The notes below the pieces were generated by a model. That model searched no databases. It was not told the DNA's origin and saw only the letters and a program-made list of their open reading frames with translations. DNA of 64,000 nt from assembly GCA_961205875.1 (NCBI GenBank), contig OY540814.1, positions 4,446,993 through 4,510,992 of the forward strand, in the 5' to 3' direction. Source of the stretch: Sialis fuliginosa (taxonomy: Eukaryota > Arthropoda > Insecta > Megaloptera > Sialidae). This document shows, in pieces, positions 11,762 through 23,104 of the stretch (within the stretch, counting starts at the first letter, position 1; the number at the start of each line of letters is the position of its first letter). The position numbers were made by a program, and so were the translations under genes.

Positions 11762-12258
11762 TTACGAACTACTGAACCGATATTATTGAAACAAGGTCGG
11801 ATGATTGGGTCTGGCTTGAGGACGGTCCCATTTCAAAATCATCAAAATCGTGTATACAGGTGAAGGGTGACATCCCAAAATATTAATTTTTCAAGATATC
11901 TCAAGAACGACACATGTTACGCAAAAATTTAATAAAATCTTTTTTGTTGAGCATTCAATTTCCTATAATATAGGTCTACAACGTTTGTTGTAAAATATTC
12001 TCTTATAAAGATTTATCTCAATTTGTCATTTTTTTTAAATTGATATTTACTTTGTCATTTTGACGTTTGCATACATTTAGATTTAGACTGAAATTGTCAA
12101 AAAATTAAAAATATACGAAAATATAATCAGCTACGTTTTAAGAAAAATTTCGAACTAATATTTTTTAGTACAATTGTATAAAAATTAAATGGTTAACCAA
12201 TTTATCTGTACACTTTATTGGTTTTTATTTAAATTTTTCAATAATGAACTACTTTTGG
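11762..12258 (+). repeat. Repeat family Q, copy 2 (truncated)
   Basis: It begins inside the family at CGAACTACTGAACCGATATT, so the CTCGCAATAT start and the TGTC tract are missing, and ends before the CTTGGCAGAT terminus. Otherwise it tracks copy 1 closely, including the longer right part. Confidence 0.7.
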
Positions 12259-12786
12259 TACTATTGTACTATTTGAAATACATGAACATAATTTCTATAA
12301 ATTAAAAGTTAATTCTCAGAAAATTAATCAGTTTTAAATCTTTTGCCATTGATGAAATCATATTAGATTTGTTATTCATATTTTTTAATGGACGAAAATA
12401 TAATATATTAAAGAGTTACTTCGGTACAATATTGAATGTAAAAGTGGGGACATTATTAACATTAATATTATTATTAACAACGCAGTTAAATTTCTAATTT
12501 TATAAACAATTACCAAATCTATCATTCTTATTATTAAAATTTAAAATTTCTTTACCTGGACATATTCAAATATAGAAATAATTTTACTAAAAAATGTATT
12601 ATAAAAAAATACTGTCATATTATCTATAATTGAGTTCCGTCTACTAGTATCCTGTAAACGTCAATTGAAAGTTTATATGCAAAGAATTATCTGATCTATA
12701 ATTCTTTTAATGGTAGCAATAGTTGGAAAGTATTATTCATCTTACTTATTGACACCAATATTAATGAAGCACTATTTCTGTTCCTC
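12259..12786. other. AT-rich spacer
   Basis: Nothing recognisable is visible. Confidence 0.5.
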
Positions 12787-12988
12787 TAGGAGAGCGGTTC
12801 TTAAACTTATATGGTCTAGGGACCCCCTTTTGAACAATTATTTTTCAGGAAACCTCCTCGCCCGGATAGAAAAACAAAGGAGGTCGTTAGATACTAATTA
12901 ATCACTTGTAAATAGAAATGTAAAAGTACTTTAATTTATCCTAAACATGTTTCGCGGATTCCCGACACTGCTTTAAGATAAATAATAT
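12787..12988. mobile_element. Probable hAT-type MITE, degraded
   Basis: The left text GCGGTTCTTAAACTTATATG followed by GTCTAGGGACCCCC has the form of many hAT non-autonomous element ends. The right part (CGCGGATTCCCGACACTGCT near 12957) has a matching style. No clean 8-bp duplication was found, so the limits are approximate. Confidence 0.4.
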
Positions 12989-13860
12989 TGATTCAATAAT
13001 AAAATTTGTTATTTATGACAAGATCTTTCGATTCCAACTCATTACTACTTAAACTTTTATACATAGAAGTGAATGTTCTAGTCCTATTTCATTTTTGAAT
13101 ACTAACAATATGGTAAAATACTTCCATTAAATGTAATTTAACGAACACCACTGAATATTTGTGGAACAAATTGTTTACATTTGTAACACGCGTTCTATCA
13201 TATTCGGATGCCACATTTTAATAGCAATTTTCTCTTTCTTATTTCTTCTTCTTCCTTACATTTTTTATGAAATTCACTTATGTACATGTAGCGATATCCA
13301 TATTTTAAATGTTTATATACAACATTAAATAAATTCTTGAAATGTTGATTGTACATATATTTTTTAAATATTTTACAAAAAAATAGACATTTTTCTTAAC
13401 GATTTTTATAAAATATGTGTTTTATAAATACCAAACATTTCATAAGTGTTTTTTACTTTCTTATACCATGTATATATGAAATGTACAATAGTATAAGTAA
13501 GTATAAGTGAAGTCGATTTTTTTCGAAATCCGGATTTTGATGGAATTATCCATTTTGACCATTCCTGAATCTATTCTGACTATTTTCGTCATGATGTCTG
13601 TGTGTCTGCCTGCAAGCACTGTAACTCAAATCCGACAAATCGTAAAGGCGAAATTTTATATTTAAGATTAATTTTTGTCTGGGAATAAAACCTCCTATTT
13701 TTGAAAACGATCTTTCAACTGGATATGGATGTTTACTGACGTCGACTTTTAAATTTTTCGAATTACTTTGAAGTAGAGCAAATTAGAGAAGAATGGTTAA
13801 AAAAATTTATTTAAATTTATTTTTTTGTTAAAAGATATTACTTTTAGGGTGTTCTGTTAA
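12989..13860. other. AT-rich spacer
   Basis: No gene is seen. Around 13550-13640 there is a degraded phrase with GTCTGTGTGTCTGCCTG resembling retroposon tails. Confidence 0.4.
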
Positions 13861-14676
13861 CATACCGACAAACTTTCAGGAGTTGTCAAGAACATTAAAA
13901 CAATTGATTTTTGTTAATAAACCCATGTCTTCAAACAAGCCGTTTCAGCAGTAAAACAAAAGAAAGGACCTCGCACACAAGCAATGGATTTTGTCTTTTG
14001 GTTGAATTTTTTTGTAATTTGGGGAAATGATAGTTCAAAATATGCTGATCAAAAGTTGTAATGAGTGCAATCTACGAAAATTCATAATTTCTGCTCCTAG
14101 GGGCAACCAAAATGTTCAATTTTTATGTTTATTATTATGTTTATTACCTAAAGTCTAAAGAATAAACTTTTAGAAAATTTTGCAAAGGATGAAAAGTTCT
14201 TAGAATTAACTAAACAATATAAAATATTATTTTTAGAATTTCTTATAACATTTTTTAATTTTATAAAAAACTGCGTATCCAAAAAAATGTCATAGAAAAT
14301 TCTAAATAAAAATTGTATTTATTGTTTAATTCGAAGCACTTTTTATTCTTTTGCAAATTTTTCTAAAAGTTGATCCTTTAGGTGATAAAAATAAATATAC
14401 ATATAACCATAAAATATGTACCTATATTAAACATTAAATGGCCCTTGAAGTAAAAATTATGGATTTTCGTAGATTGCACCCATTACAACTTTTGATCAGC
14501 ATACTTTGAACTATCATTTCCTCAAATTACAAAAAATTTCAACCAAAAGGCAAAATTCATTGCATTTGTGTGGGGTCTTTCTCTACTGCTAAAACGGCTG
14601 GTTTGCGGACATAGGTTTATTAACAAAAAGCGATTGTTTTAATGTCCTCGACAACTCCTGAAAGTTTGTCGGTATA
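13861..14676. repeat. Foldback element, about 400-bp arms
   Basis: The left arm from ACCGACAAACTTTCAGGAGT is repeated in inverted order up to ACTCCTGAAAGTTTGTCGGT on the right. Intermediate landmarks also pair: the TTGATCAGCATACTTTGAAC text, the GATTTTCGTAGATTGCACCC text and the inner TTTTGCAAA/TTCTAAAA text. The centre is near 14268 with almost no spacer. It has no coding content. It is probably a non-autonomous DNA element; its superfamily is unknown. Confidence 0.8.
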
Positions 14677-15368
14677 TTTACGGGAATCCTATAAATTTGT
14701 ATAATTTTGTACAAAGTATAGTTTCTCCGTTTAATTAATAGGAATATTATATTTGTTATGATAAGTTTTTTTAAAAGAAAACTAAAAAGACTGCTAAAAA
14801 TTACATATAGAGAAAAATTACCTTTACAATGATTTAGAAAAAAGTTTCGTGACGTCATAGTTATGAAGAAAATAAAAATAAAAAGACTGTCTTAATTAAA
14901 AGTGCACTTAAATTCCCTAATGAACTTATATATATTTTAAATAACTGATAGTTACGCTTAGTGATGAAAAGGTGAACAGTTTCAAAACTATCAGTTTCAC
15001 TGGATGTTTTCACTCGGTTGTGAAAATTTTCAAGTTTTTGGAAAATTTTGTTCATACATTTTTTTGGTTGGTATTTTAGCTAAAACAATACACAAATTTT
15101 AAAAAGTAACAATATATTTTTAAATCTGTTTTGGAAATGATTGATTCCGATATCAATATAAGATACAATTTATATATTAATTGGACATCGGGAAGTGGGT
15201 GAAAATTTGGTTAGAAGTTTTGATCGAAACGGACCAACAAGCCAAGTTAATAAAATTGTAAAAAATAAATAAATTGTGTATTACGATATAATTACATTAC
15301 ATTATAACACATTATATTACAATCTGAACTTTTCAACGACATAAAACTTTTCATGCTTTACTTTTGAC
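14677..15368. other. AT-rich spacer
   Basis: Nothing recognisable is visible. Confidence 0.5.
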
Positions 15369-15370
15369 TA

Positions 15371-15754
15371 TAGTCTGTATCATTTAGGATTGCAGCGGTA
15401 GTATAATAGTATAATACGCGCTGATTGAGCAAAACGCCAGGCAAATTCACAATAACACAATTTTTACTGACGCAATCATGTTGCCTTGGAAACAAATGCA
15501 ATTAAATTGAAATTGTCAGATTAGTTATTATAAAAATGTGTAGGTACCTATTATATAATCAACATTAGCATATTAGAAAACTAATATTCATAATACAAAT
15601 GTGAGTTTTATTTGTTACAAATTTCATTAAAAGTTTTCATATACACATTAAAATAATCCTTATTCTGTGGGTTAGCCTAGTGCGAGAATAGTGCCTGTGT
15701 GAATCGTACCGTCTAATCCCCGCCCACCACTGCAATCTTAAATGAAACAGACTA
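15371..15754. mobile_element. 384-bp MITE with TA duplications
   Basis: The left end TAGTCTGTATCATTTAGGAT followed by TGCAGCGGT pairs with the inverted right end ACTGCAATCTTAAATGAAAC followed by AGACTA. TA lies outside both ends (15369-15370 and 15755-15756). No protein is encoded. Confidence 0.7.
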
Positions 15755-15756
15755 TA

Positions 15757-16502
15757 GTATTCGCAGCGTGCGCGATGACAGCGCCGACTAGCGGTTACAA
15801 CTTAGGGCGGGCTTTGAAATAGCTGTCAAAACGAAAAGTAAGTATTAAACAAATAATTTCAATAAAATATAGTAAAAAATATTATTTTAGTTGATTGTTT
15901 ATAACAATAGTGTAGTTAATCATGTTGACCTTTCTATTTTTAGTTAAAAATTAACCAGCCACAAGTTCCCTTTTGGCCACCTCGTGCGCTGCGATCGATT
16001 TCGTTTCCCACACCACCTACATCGTAAATATTCTGGAAACTTTTACATATGAAACAATGATTTAAAATTAAAGAATCCGTACTTAAATAGAACGGTTGAA
16101 ACGGGTAATTGTCTTCGTGCAATAGTAATGAAGTCATATTAAGGATTTGACTTTACCTCTGGCAGAATAATTAAAAACTATTAGACATTTTCATTTATTA
16201 TTTCAGTTCTTTCGGGTTTCCCCAAGATCGTAAAATTTAAAAAATATGTATAATATATGGAAATAGTAGGTAGAATATTTGGAATAAATTTAGGCTTTAT
16301 GCTTGCTAGTACTATCCCGTTTTATATTTTTCCCAAATGATAGGATGAGTAATTGTATGTGGGGTCGAAATCTTCGAATGGAAAAAAATTTTGATAAAAA
16401 ATAGTATCGGAAGACAAAATCAATTTACTAGTTTCTGTGCCATATCAAAACAGACAGGATATTTTTTTAAAATGCCAAAATTGAAAACATCTATACAGAG
16501 TA
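15757..16502. other. Spacer
   Basis: The first 90 bases are GC-raised, including GACAGCGCCGACTAGCGGTT, a phrase of the kind found in insect interspersed repeats. The rest is AT-rich and no gene is recognised. Confidence 0.4.
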
Positions 16503-16735
16503 TAAAACAAAAACTACTGAACGGATTTTATTCCGGTTTTCACTAATGGATAAGATATTTCATGAGGAAGGTTTAGGTGTATAATTTGTGAATATTTTGT
16601 GTAAAAAAAACAATCGTCGAAGAGTTATCTTCGCGTGCGCTGCGTAGTTAGCAATAAGTGAAAACAATGTTTAATAGGTTTATTACAGATTAAATTTATA
16701 TACCCAATTAACACCGGGTTCAATGCTCTATTTAC
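16503..16735 (+). repeat. Repeat family R, copy 1
   Basis: The text TGAACGGATTTTATTCCGGT and the later AATTAACACCGGGTTCAATG recur in the same order at 36346-36540. It resembles insect retroposon 3' sequence and has no open frame. Confidence 0.6.
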
Positions 16736-16780
16736 CTATATATTATTACAATAATATAATATAGCATCTGGTATTATTAG

Positions 16781-16824
16781 ACTCCAGATGAGGACTTCGT
16801 GTAAAGTCGAAATACGTATTGAGT
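16781..16824 (+). ncRNA. Degenerate hammerhead ribozyme motif
   Basis: The parts occur in the hammerhead order. Stem I halves are ACTC and GAGT. The core CTGATGA is replaced by CAGATGA. Stem II is GACTT with AAGTC. Next comes GAAA, then a very short palindromic stem III (ATACGTAT) and a cleavage-type base T. Such minimal stem III hammerheads are known from Penelope-like retroelements. The T-to-A change in the core would be expected to stop cleavage, so this is probably a fossil. Confidence 0.55.
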
Positions 16825-16856
16825 GACATTGTTAAATTTTGATCAATATGTATATA

Positions 16857-18107
16857 CAGTGCAACCTCGATATAACAAAACTGAAAGAAAGTAGAAAAAG
16901 CATCTGCCAAGTAAATGCACAGTGCTTCCTCGTGCTAAATTCACTAAAACCGATTGTGTTCAGATAAATTACCTGGCATTGGTTAACCATTTAATTTTTA
17001 TACAAATTTTACTAAAAAATCTTAGTTCGAATTTTTTCTTAAAACGCACCTGAATATTTTTTCATATATTTTTAATTTTTTGACAATTTCAATCTAAATC
17101 TAAATTTATGCAAATGTCAAAATGACATTTAAAACGTCAAAGTGACATTTAAAACGCCAAAGTGACATTTAAAACGTCAAAATGACACTTAATATATCCA
17201 ATCAAATATCAATTTAGAAAAACAAAACACGAATTTTTAAAATTAATTTAGATAAATCTTTGTAAGGGAATATTTTACAACAAACGTAGTACACCCATAT
17301 TATAGGAAATTTAATTCTCTACAAAAAATATTCTATAAAATTTTCTCGTAACATGTGTCGTTCTTGAGATATCTTGAAAAAATAAATATTTTGGGGTGTC
17401 ACCCCTCCCCCTTACACACGATTTTAATGATTTTGAAATGGGACCGTCCTCAAACCAAACCCAACCATCCGACCAAGTTTCAATAATATCGGTTCAGTGG
17501 TTCATGAGTTATGCGTGTGACAAGGATTCAGGGGACAGACGGACGGACGGACACACGGACAGACAGACAGACACGGAACGAAAAGTGTTTGTCTTGACGT
17601 GAAATGGATAAATAAATTTAAAATTTTGAAATTGGAGAACTTTTTTTTTGTCTCAATCTGAAACGATCACATAGCTTCTCGTATCTTCGATTTTGCGAGG
17701 AAGCAATATTCGTTATACCAAGTAATTTGTTACAGTGAGGTTTGTTATATAAAGGTTAGGTTGGTCTACAATTCGTTATAACAAGGTAAGAAAACTTGTT
17801 TATTAACCTCAACATTACGTAGGTACTCATCTGCTTACCCTGTTATAGCGAACATATTTTAAAGAAAAAACTGTATTTTTTATTTAAAAACAGTTTACAG
17901 TTTTCTGTCACAAAATAATCAAAATGAAATCCGTAAAAAATAAGTAGGTAGGTAGTTTAAATTCGTTATAAAGGGGTTGTTGACAAATGTATGTAATATA
18001 AAGCTATATTTTGCATTAGCTCTTACGGACAGTTCTAGGGGATTTCGAAAAATTTGTTAAATCGAGGAAATCGTTATATTGAGGCTCGTTATATTAAGGT
18101 TACACTG
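16857..18107. mobile_element. Pogo/Tigger-type MITE containing a Q repeat
   Basis: It starts CAGTGCAACCTCGATATAAC and ends GTTATATTAAGGTTACACTG in inverted order, with TA outside both ends (16855-16856 and 18108-18109). These terminal repeats have the pogo/Tigger style. Internal TTCGTTATA phrases continue the pattern. About 800 bp in the middle (16899-17707) is an inserted family Q repeat, so the original MITE was about 450 bp. No transposase is present. Confidence 0.8.
16899..17707 (-). repeat. Repeat family Q, copy 3
   Basis: It reads in the opposite direction to copy 1. On the plus strand it starts ATCTGCCAAGTAAATGCACA and ends TTTGCGAGGAAGCA. It carries a four-unit tandem of a 20-bp segment (GACATTTAAAACGTCAAAGT, about 17117-17190). 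Because it sits inside the pogo-type MITE, its ends and relative age are well defined. Confidence 0.8.
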
Positions 18108-18398
18108 TATTTAGTTTTAAATAACTAAAAAATATACCGGATGATTATTTTGTTTATACCGAGTGTTCAAATAAATTTTTTTTCGATAATTGGATTTTAC
18201 GTAAAAAAAACTTATACCCGAAATATATATATTTTAAACTTTAACAGAAAAAATGTTTATTGTTATTTAATTATTACTTTTTCAAAAGACTGGCAAATTG
18301 CCCTTGAAATTTTACGTAACAGTTATTTCACGTATAACATTAATTATAATCTGTTCAACATCTAAAGGGATGCATGTAACACTTATGATGTAGCTCAC

Positions 18399-18551
18399 CT
18401 AGATTTTGCACCTCGCACGGTAGCACGACGGTGTCTCCAGATATGAGTCTGTAAGCGTGGCTGCGAGATAGAAATCTCGGCGTCGCTGATAGTTGCCATT
18501 TCGCCGTTGCTGCCGGAGCAATGTCGCTCTCTCTGCTGGTCACGGTCGTGT
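18399..18551 (-). CDS. Ig-domain exon, Klingon/Lachesin-like protein (partial)
   Basis: This is one internal exon of a host gene, 153 bp, read on the minus strand. A TTTCCAG acceptor precedes it and CTAG is followed by a GTGAGC donor, and both ends are phase 1, so the exon is symmetric. It translates to about 51 residues. The key stretch is PRFLSRSHAYRLISGDTVVL followed by PCEVQNLG, which is the A to B strand region of an Ig domain with the first disulfide Cys in LPCEV. This matches the first Ig domain of Klingon-type adhesion proteins of insect neurons and photoreceptors; Lachesin or Wrapper relatives are the alternative. The N-terminal third has no clear domain. Neighbouring exons (signal peptide upstream; the Trp-containing strand and second Cys downstream) were not found, so the gene must have long introns. 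The identification comes from family knowledge and no search was run. Confidence 0.82.
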
Positions 18552-19418
18552 CTGGAAATTATAATAGATAAAAATGCGTTTTTGCTATTCATTTTTTTAA
18601 ATATGTTGGTTTGAAATTTTTTAAATTTTGATTGGTTTTAATTTTTTTATTGATTTTGTTGTACTATGATAGTTTTACCTTCATATGTTATGCGATCTAC
18701 AGAAGACTGAGTCACTTATTTATCAAAAATAACCCTCATATTTGCCATTGGAAAATAACATAAACAACTGTAGACCGCATACAACATGACAGTGGTTTAA
18801 CCAGAGCCCACCTGCCTCCCGCAGTGTAGGAGTAGTATATAGGAGTCATACAAAAATATATATAGGCATGAACAGTTTAGCATTTAAGTCCCCCCCCCCC
18901 CCAGTATTTTTTTTAAAATTGCAAAAAGCAATTGGAAAATTTGCAATATTGAAAAATGAAGGGCAAAATAAAAAAATATCATTTATAATTGGTAAAATAT
19001 CTGAATTTATACTTTTTTAGTATACTGAACCTGAAATCGTAAAGTTTTCGAATTTACAATGTACTGTGGATTTCATAAGTCGTCTGCCATCGTAAAAATC
19101 AGAATCGCTTAAAACAGATTCGAAAATATTAGGACAAACATCATCGGTTATCTTTTTCTAGGACAAAGTTTATATAGTTACATCATTTATTGTTTTTGTG
19201 TGTATTATGTCTAGCCTGCACACTTACTTTACATCTCGGCGAAAAAAACAACATTCAATGAAAAGTAAAAGTTCATTTTATTCAATATATAACACCGCGT
19301 GAATGGAAACTTTAGAGAAAAAATGCCTATTTGGTCATAAATTCATAAATATGATCAAAATCGGCATTTTCGTACTTTTTAGTCAGAATAACTAAAACAC
19401 ATGACGTGATGGAGCAAT
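18552..19418. other. Presumed intronic sequence
   Basis: Upstream (minus-strand sense) of the Ig exon the sequence is AT-rich. It contains a C-run at about 18889-18902 and no further exon that can be recognised. Confidence 0.5.
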
Positions 19419-21124
19419 TTGTGCAACAGGAGTTATTTAAAAAAAAATTAACTGCATTTACCTTTTTTTGCTCTACACTTCTTATATTATTCTACTTAAA
19501 AATTTTCAACAACACAAATTAACTTTTACAACTGATGTTTTCATTTTTGCAACAGTAGAAACAAGCTACAACCACACACTAAGGTCTCGTCTCAATCAAT
19601 ACATAATAAACAATGAAATCATTCACACTATAGATATCACTCAGGTCTCGGTTCAATCACGCTCTGATACAGTATTACTATACTGAATATTTGACTGGAG
19701 CGAGACAGCTATGTGAACTTGGCAACTGACTTTGGAAATAATTTTTTTTATATGCATTCGTTTGTACCTCGTTCGTATCCGTTTGTGCCGCAAAAATTTT
19801 CGTTTGTATCTCAAAGGGCTAAGAGATATAATTTTTTTAAAAAGAGTTACAACCAACATTATGATATTAAAAATCTGTGAACGGCATCAGCTTCGACATC
19901 GTTTGTACCCGTTTGTACCACACATATTATTGGTTTTAAACAAAGGGCTAAATAATAAAAAATAAAAATAAGGGCGACATCCAAAAAGTTCCAAAGTGGG
20001 TATTTCTAATTTGGATTGTTTAATAAATTGTTTATCTCATACAATCGTTTGTACCTTTTGTGTGTTCGATTGTACCTCCAAGGGTTATTTTTTTACTCTA
20101 AGGGCTTCGAAGGGAAAAACAAAAAAACATCGTAGACTATGTAATTTTCGGAATATTTTAAATCTGTAAACGGCATTGGATTCAGCGTCATTTGTACCGT
20201 AAAAATTTTGTATGTACCTCAAAGGGTCAAAAACGATTGGACATTTGATAATCTACTTTCATTGTTATTTCGTTTTTGTTATATTAAATAAATTGTTTAT
20301 CATGTGCAATCGTGTGTACCTATTGAGTGTTCGTTTGTACCAACAAGAGTTTTGTTTTGTTTTTCCCTTCGAGCCCTTAGAGTAAAAAAATAACCCTTGG
20401 TGGTACAATCGAACACACAAAAGGTACAAACGATTGCATATGATAAACAATTTATTTAATATACCAAACACGAAATAACAATGAAACTAGATTTTCAAAT
20501 GTCCAATCGTTTGTACCTTTTGGCCCTTTGAGGTACAAACAAATATTTTTACGGTACAAACGAGTACAAACGACGCTGAATCCAATTCCGTTTACTTATT
20601 TAAAATATTCCGAAAATTACATAGTCTATTATGTTTTTTTGTTTTTGTCTTCGAGCCCTTAAGAGTAAAAAAATAACCCTTGTGGTACAAACGAACACTT
20701 AAAAGGTACAACCGATTGTACGAGATAAACAATTTATTAAACAATCAAAATTAGAAATACCCACTTTGGAACTTTTTGGATGTCGCCCTTATTTTTAATT
20801 TTTATTATTTAGCCCTTTGTTTAAAACCAATAATATTTGCGGTACAAACGGGTACAAACGATGTGGAAGCTAATGCCGTTCACAGATTTTTAATATCATA
20901 ATGTTGGTTGCTACCTTTCTTAAAAAAAATTATATCTCTTATCCCTTTGAGGTACAAACGAAAATTTTAGCGGTGCAAACGGGTACAAACGAGGTACAAA
21001 CGAATGCATATAAAAAAAAATTAAATTTCCAATGTCAGTTGCCAAGTTCACATAGTTGAGCGAGGCCGGACTGAGACCGGCTTGGTAATCTGGATTGACC
21101 CTAAAATAACTCCTGTTATGCAAC
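19419..21124. repeat. 1.7-kb palindrome built on the motif CGTTTGTACC
   Basis: The ends are GTGCAACAGGAGTTATTT (left) and AAATAACTCCTGTTATGCAAC read as complement (right, broken by one base from the left). Inside, long arms meet near 20370. Paired landmarks include AACTTGGCAACTGAC/GTTGCCAAGTTCACA, AAGGGCGACATCCAAAAAGT and its complement, and AAATTGTTTATC and its complement. CGTTTGTACC or its complement occurs exactly or nearly so about 25 times, often in head-to-tail pairs. The left arm has an extra segment at about 19440-19690. No coding region is seen. It may be a non-autonomous foldback transposon with subterminal repeats. Confidence 0.8.
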
Positions 21125-22104
21125 GGATCTGTTTCAGTACGATAAAAATCTTCGAGAAAGCCTATTTAGGTCGACCATTGAAAAAATTCTACATCGAATT
21201 AAAATTATATTGCTGGCCGTAAAATAAGTTTTTTCAACCGGCTAAAAGTAAATACACATTAATTCTCGTTAACGATAACTAAGAAAATAATAATAAACTG
21301 CTATTAAATGTTGATTTATTTTAATAGATATATTATTACATAAGTACCAGTAAAATACAAAGACATAAGGATCTATAGTAGTCTACACTATACATATCTC
21401 CCCTCGCTATAAAATGAAACCATTGGATTTTTATAATCTGAAAAGTACCTAGTAACAGTATTCATTTTTCACGTCTGGCAAATTTTATACTCCTCATAAA
21501 GAATATTTTGCGTACGTCTTCGACATAAACTTACATTTATGTAACTATCACCATGGTGTAGATAAAATCATAATTAACTTTAATACCCCCATATAAAATA
21601 AATCGTATGCACATCTTGGGGTAAACCTCTTCTTCTCAAGATAATGTGTATATAAAATATCAAATTTATAATTGATTTTTATTAAAACCTTTACCTTTTT
21701 TAAAATCTCGGGTGAACTGATATGAATTTTTATAAATTGTTAGTAAAATATTAAATTATAATAAAAGCAATATAAAATTTAAAACGTTCAGATAAAATCA
21801 ATATGTATTTTATTTTATTATCCATAATCTATTCAACCATGTATTCTTTAATTGCAAATTAAATAAAAACTGAAAGCTAAGCTAGTGAGAGAAATTTATT
21901 TAAAATTTAATTCATTTACCAATTACAATAACGAAAATTTAATAACTCGACAAGGCTTCATAAATGCAACATTTAGTAATAACAACTTCTGAAAATTAAA
22001 ATAATAATAAATATTCAGGCTCCCAGTTTACCTCTTGGACTTAGGCAGTTGTCTAAACTGCCTATTGCATAACGCGTCACAGTTATAAGTTTATATGTAT
22101 GTTG
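21125..22104. other. AT-rich spacer
   Basis: No gene or clear repeat is visible. Confidence 0.5.
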
Positions 22105-22772
22105 ATGATAATACTGCCCTGCTAAGCACAAATATGGTATCTGCATTTAGATGAAAGTAGAGAAAATCCATTTTGTATTTTTAAATTGTTACCCGCATTT
22201 AATACTTGCTAAAAATTATAAATAAAGTTTTTATCTACTGTATTTTCTTTAGATGAATTCATTTTTTTAATTATAAATATGTGAGAATGAATAATTCTTA
22301 TTAAAAAAGCAGTTAACAGTTTACAGATTTTACTAACAATAAGCTACTTTACTGTAACTAGTCTTTACTTATGTGCAGATACCATAATTATGTCTAGTAA
22401 AGTATAGTTAGGTACGTGAAAACGTAAAGTATTGCTTTTTTATTGTATCTATTCTAAATATTCAAAAAATTAAGATCTGGATGAACTAATTTTTGTACAT
22501 TGTCAATAGAATATTAAAAATTGTATCTACAGTAGAATATAAAACAATTCTTTGTAAACTGCAGATACAACAATATAGTTAGTAATTCAGCCTAAAATGC
22601 AGATAACAATAAATAACAAACGTTATTTTTTTTATAAAAAACAAGTAAATATACCATATTTAACATTAGTAAGATGCAGGAAGATATATAAAAAAATGCT
22701 ATTCTGTGCTTAACTCAATCTTGATAAAATTGTTAGATACCACAGTTGTGCTTAGTAAAGCAGAATAATACA
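22105..22772. mobile_element. TIR element of about 670 bp with internal TIR-like repeats
   Basis: The left end region (TGCTAAGCACAAATATGGTA, 22119-22138) pairs with the inverted right end (TACCACAGTTGTGCTTAGTA, 22738-22757). A third degraded copy of the right end lies inside at about 22376-22412 (CAGATACCATAATTATGTCT), and further GCAGATA phrases occur at 22560 and 22595. No protein is encoded, and the target duplication was not resolved. Confidence 0.6.
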
Positions 22773-23104
22773 CAATAATTTAATAATAAATGTATTTTTA
22801 CTCACCTGTATTTTTCGTAATTATTTTCGCTGAACTTCTTCCCATTAATAATAAAATAATGAGCACAATTAATTTATATTTATATATAACTAATGTGTAC
22901 CAGCACATTTTGTCTATTGTTTAAGATTTGTTATATTATAGACACAAAATTAGCAAATGTTTATTTATTATGTAATTATTATATCGATGTATTACATTGT
23001 AAAACATTGTTCAATTTTTGTAATTGTCCACAACTAATACAAAACAAATATTTTAAACATTGTTAGTACTTTTCTTCTGAAGGCTTTCGTGACCGTTGTT
23101 TATA

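Noticed and set aside
17396..17602. Open frames rich in TDRQTD-type sequence (also at 33772-33990 and 34447-34662)
   Set aside because: They are translations of the same noncoding family Q repeat, including its GACA tract, and occur identically in several Q copies in both orientations.
18395..18592. A second minus-strand open frame overlapping the Ig exon
   Set aside because: It is the shadow of the exon in another frame and reads through both splice sites. Only the frame with SGDTVVLPCEV matches an Ig domain.
19468..21123. Several open frames within the CGTTTGTACC palindrome
   Set aside because: They translate the repeated 10-mer (for example PFVPHILLV or FVPRLYPFAP) and are by-products of the repeat.
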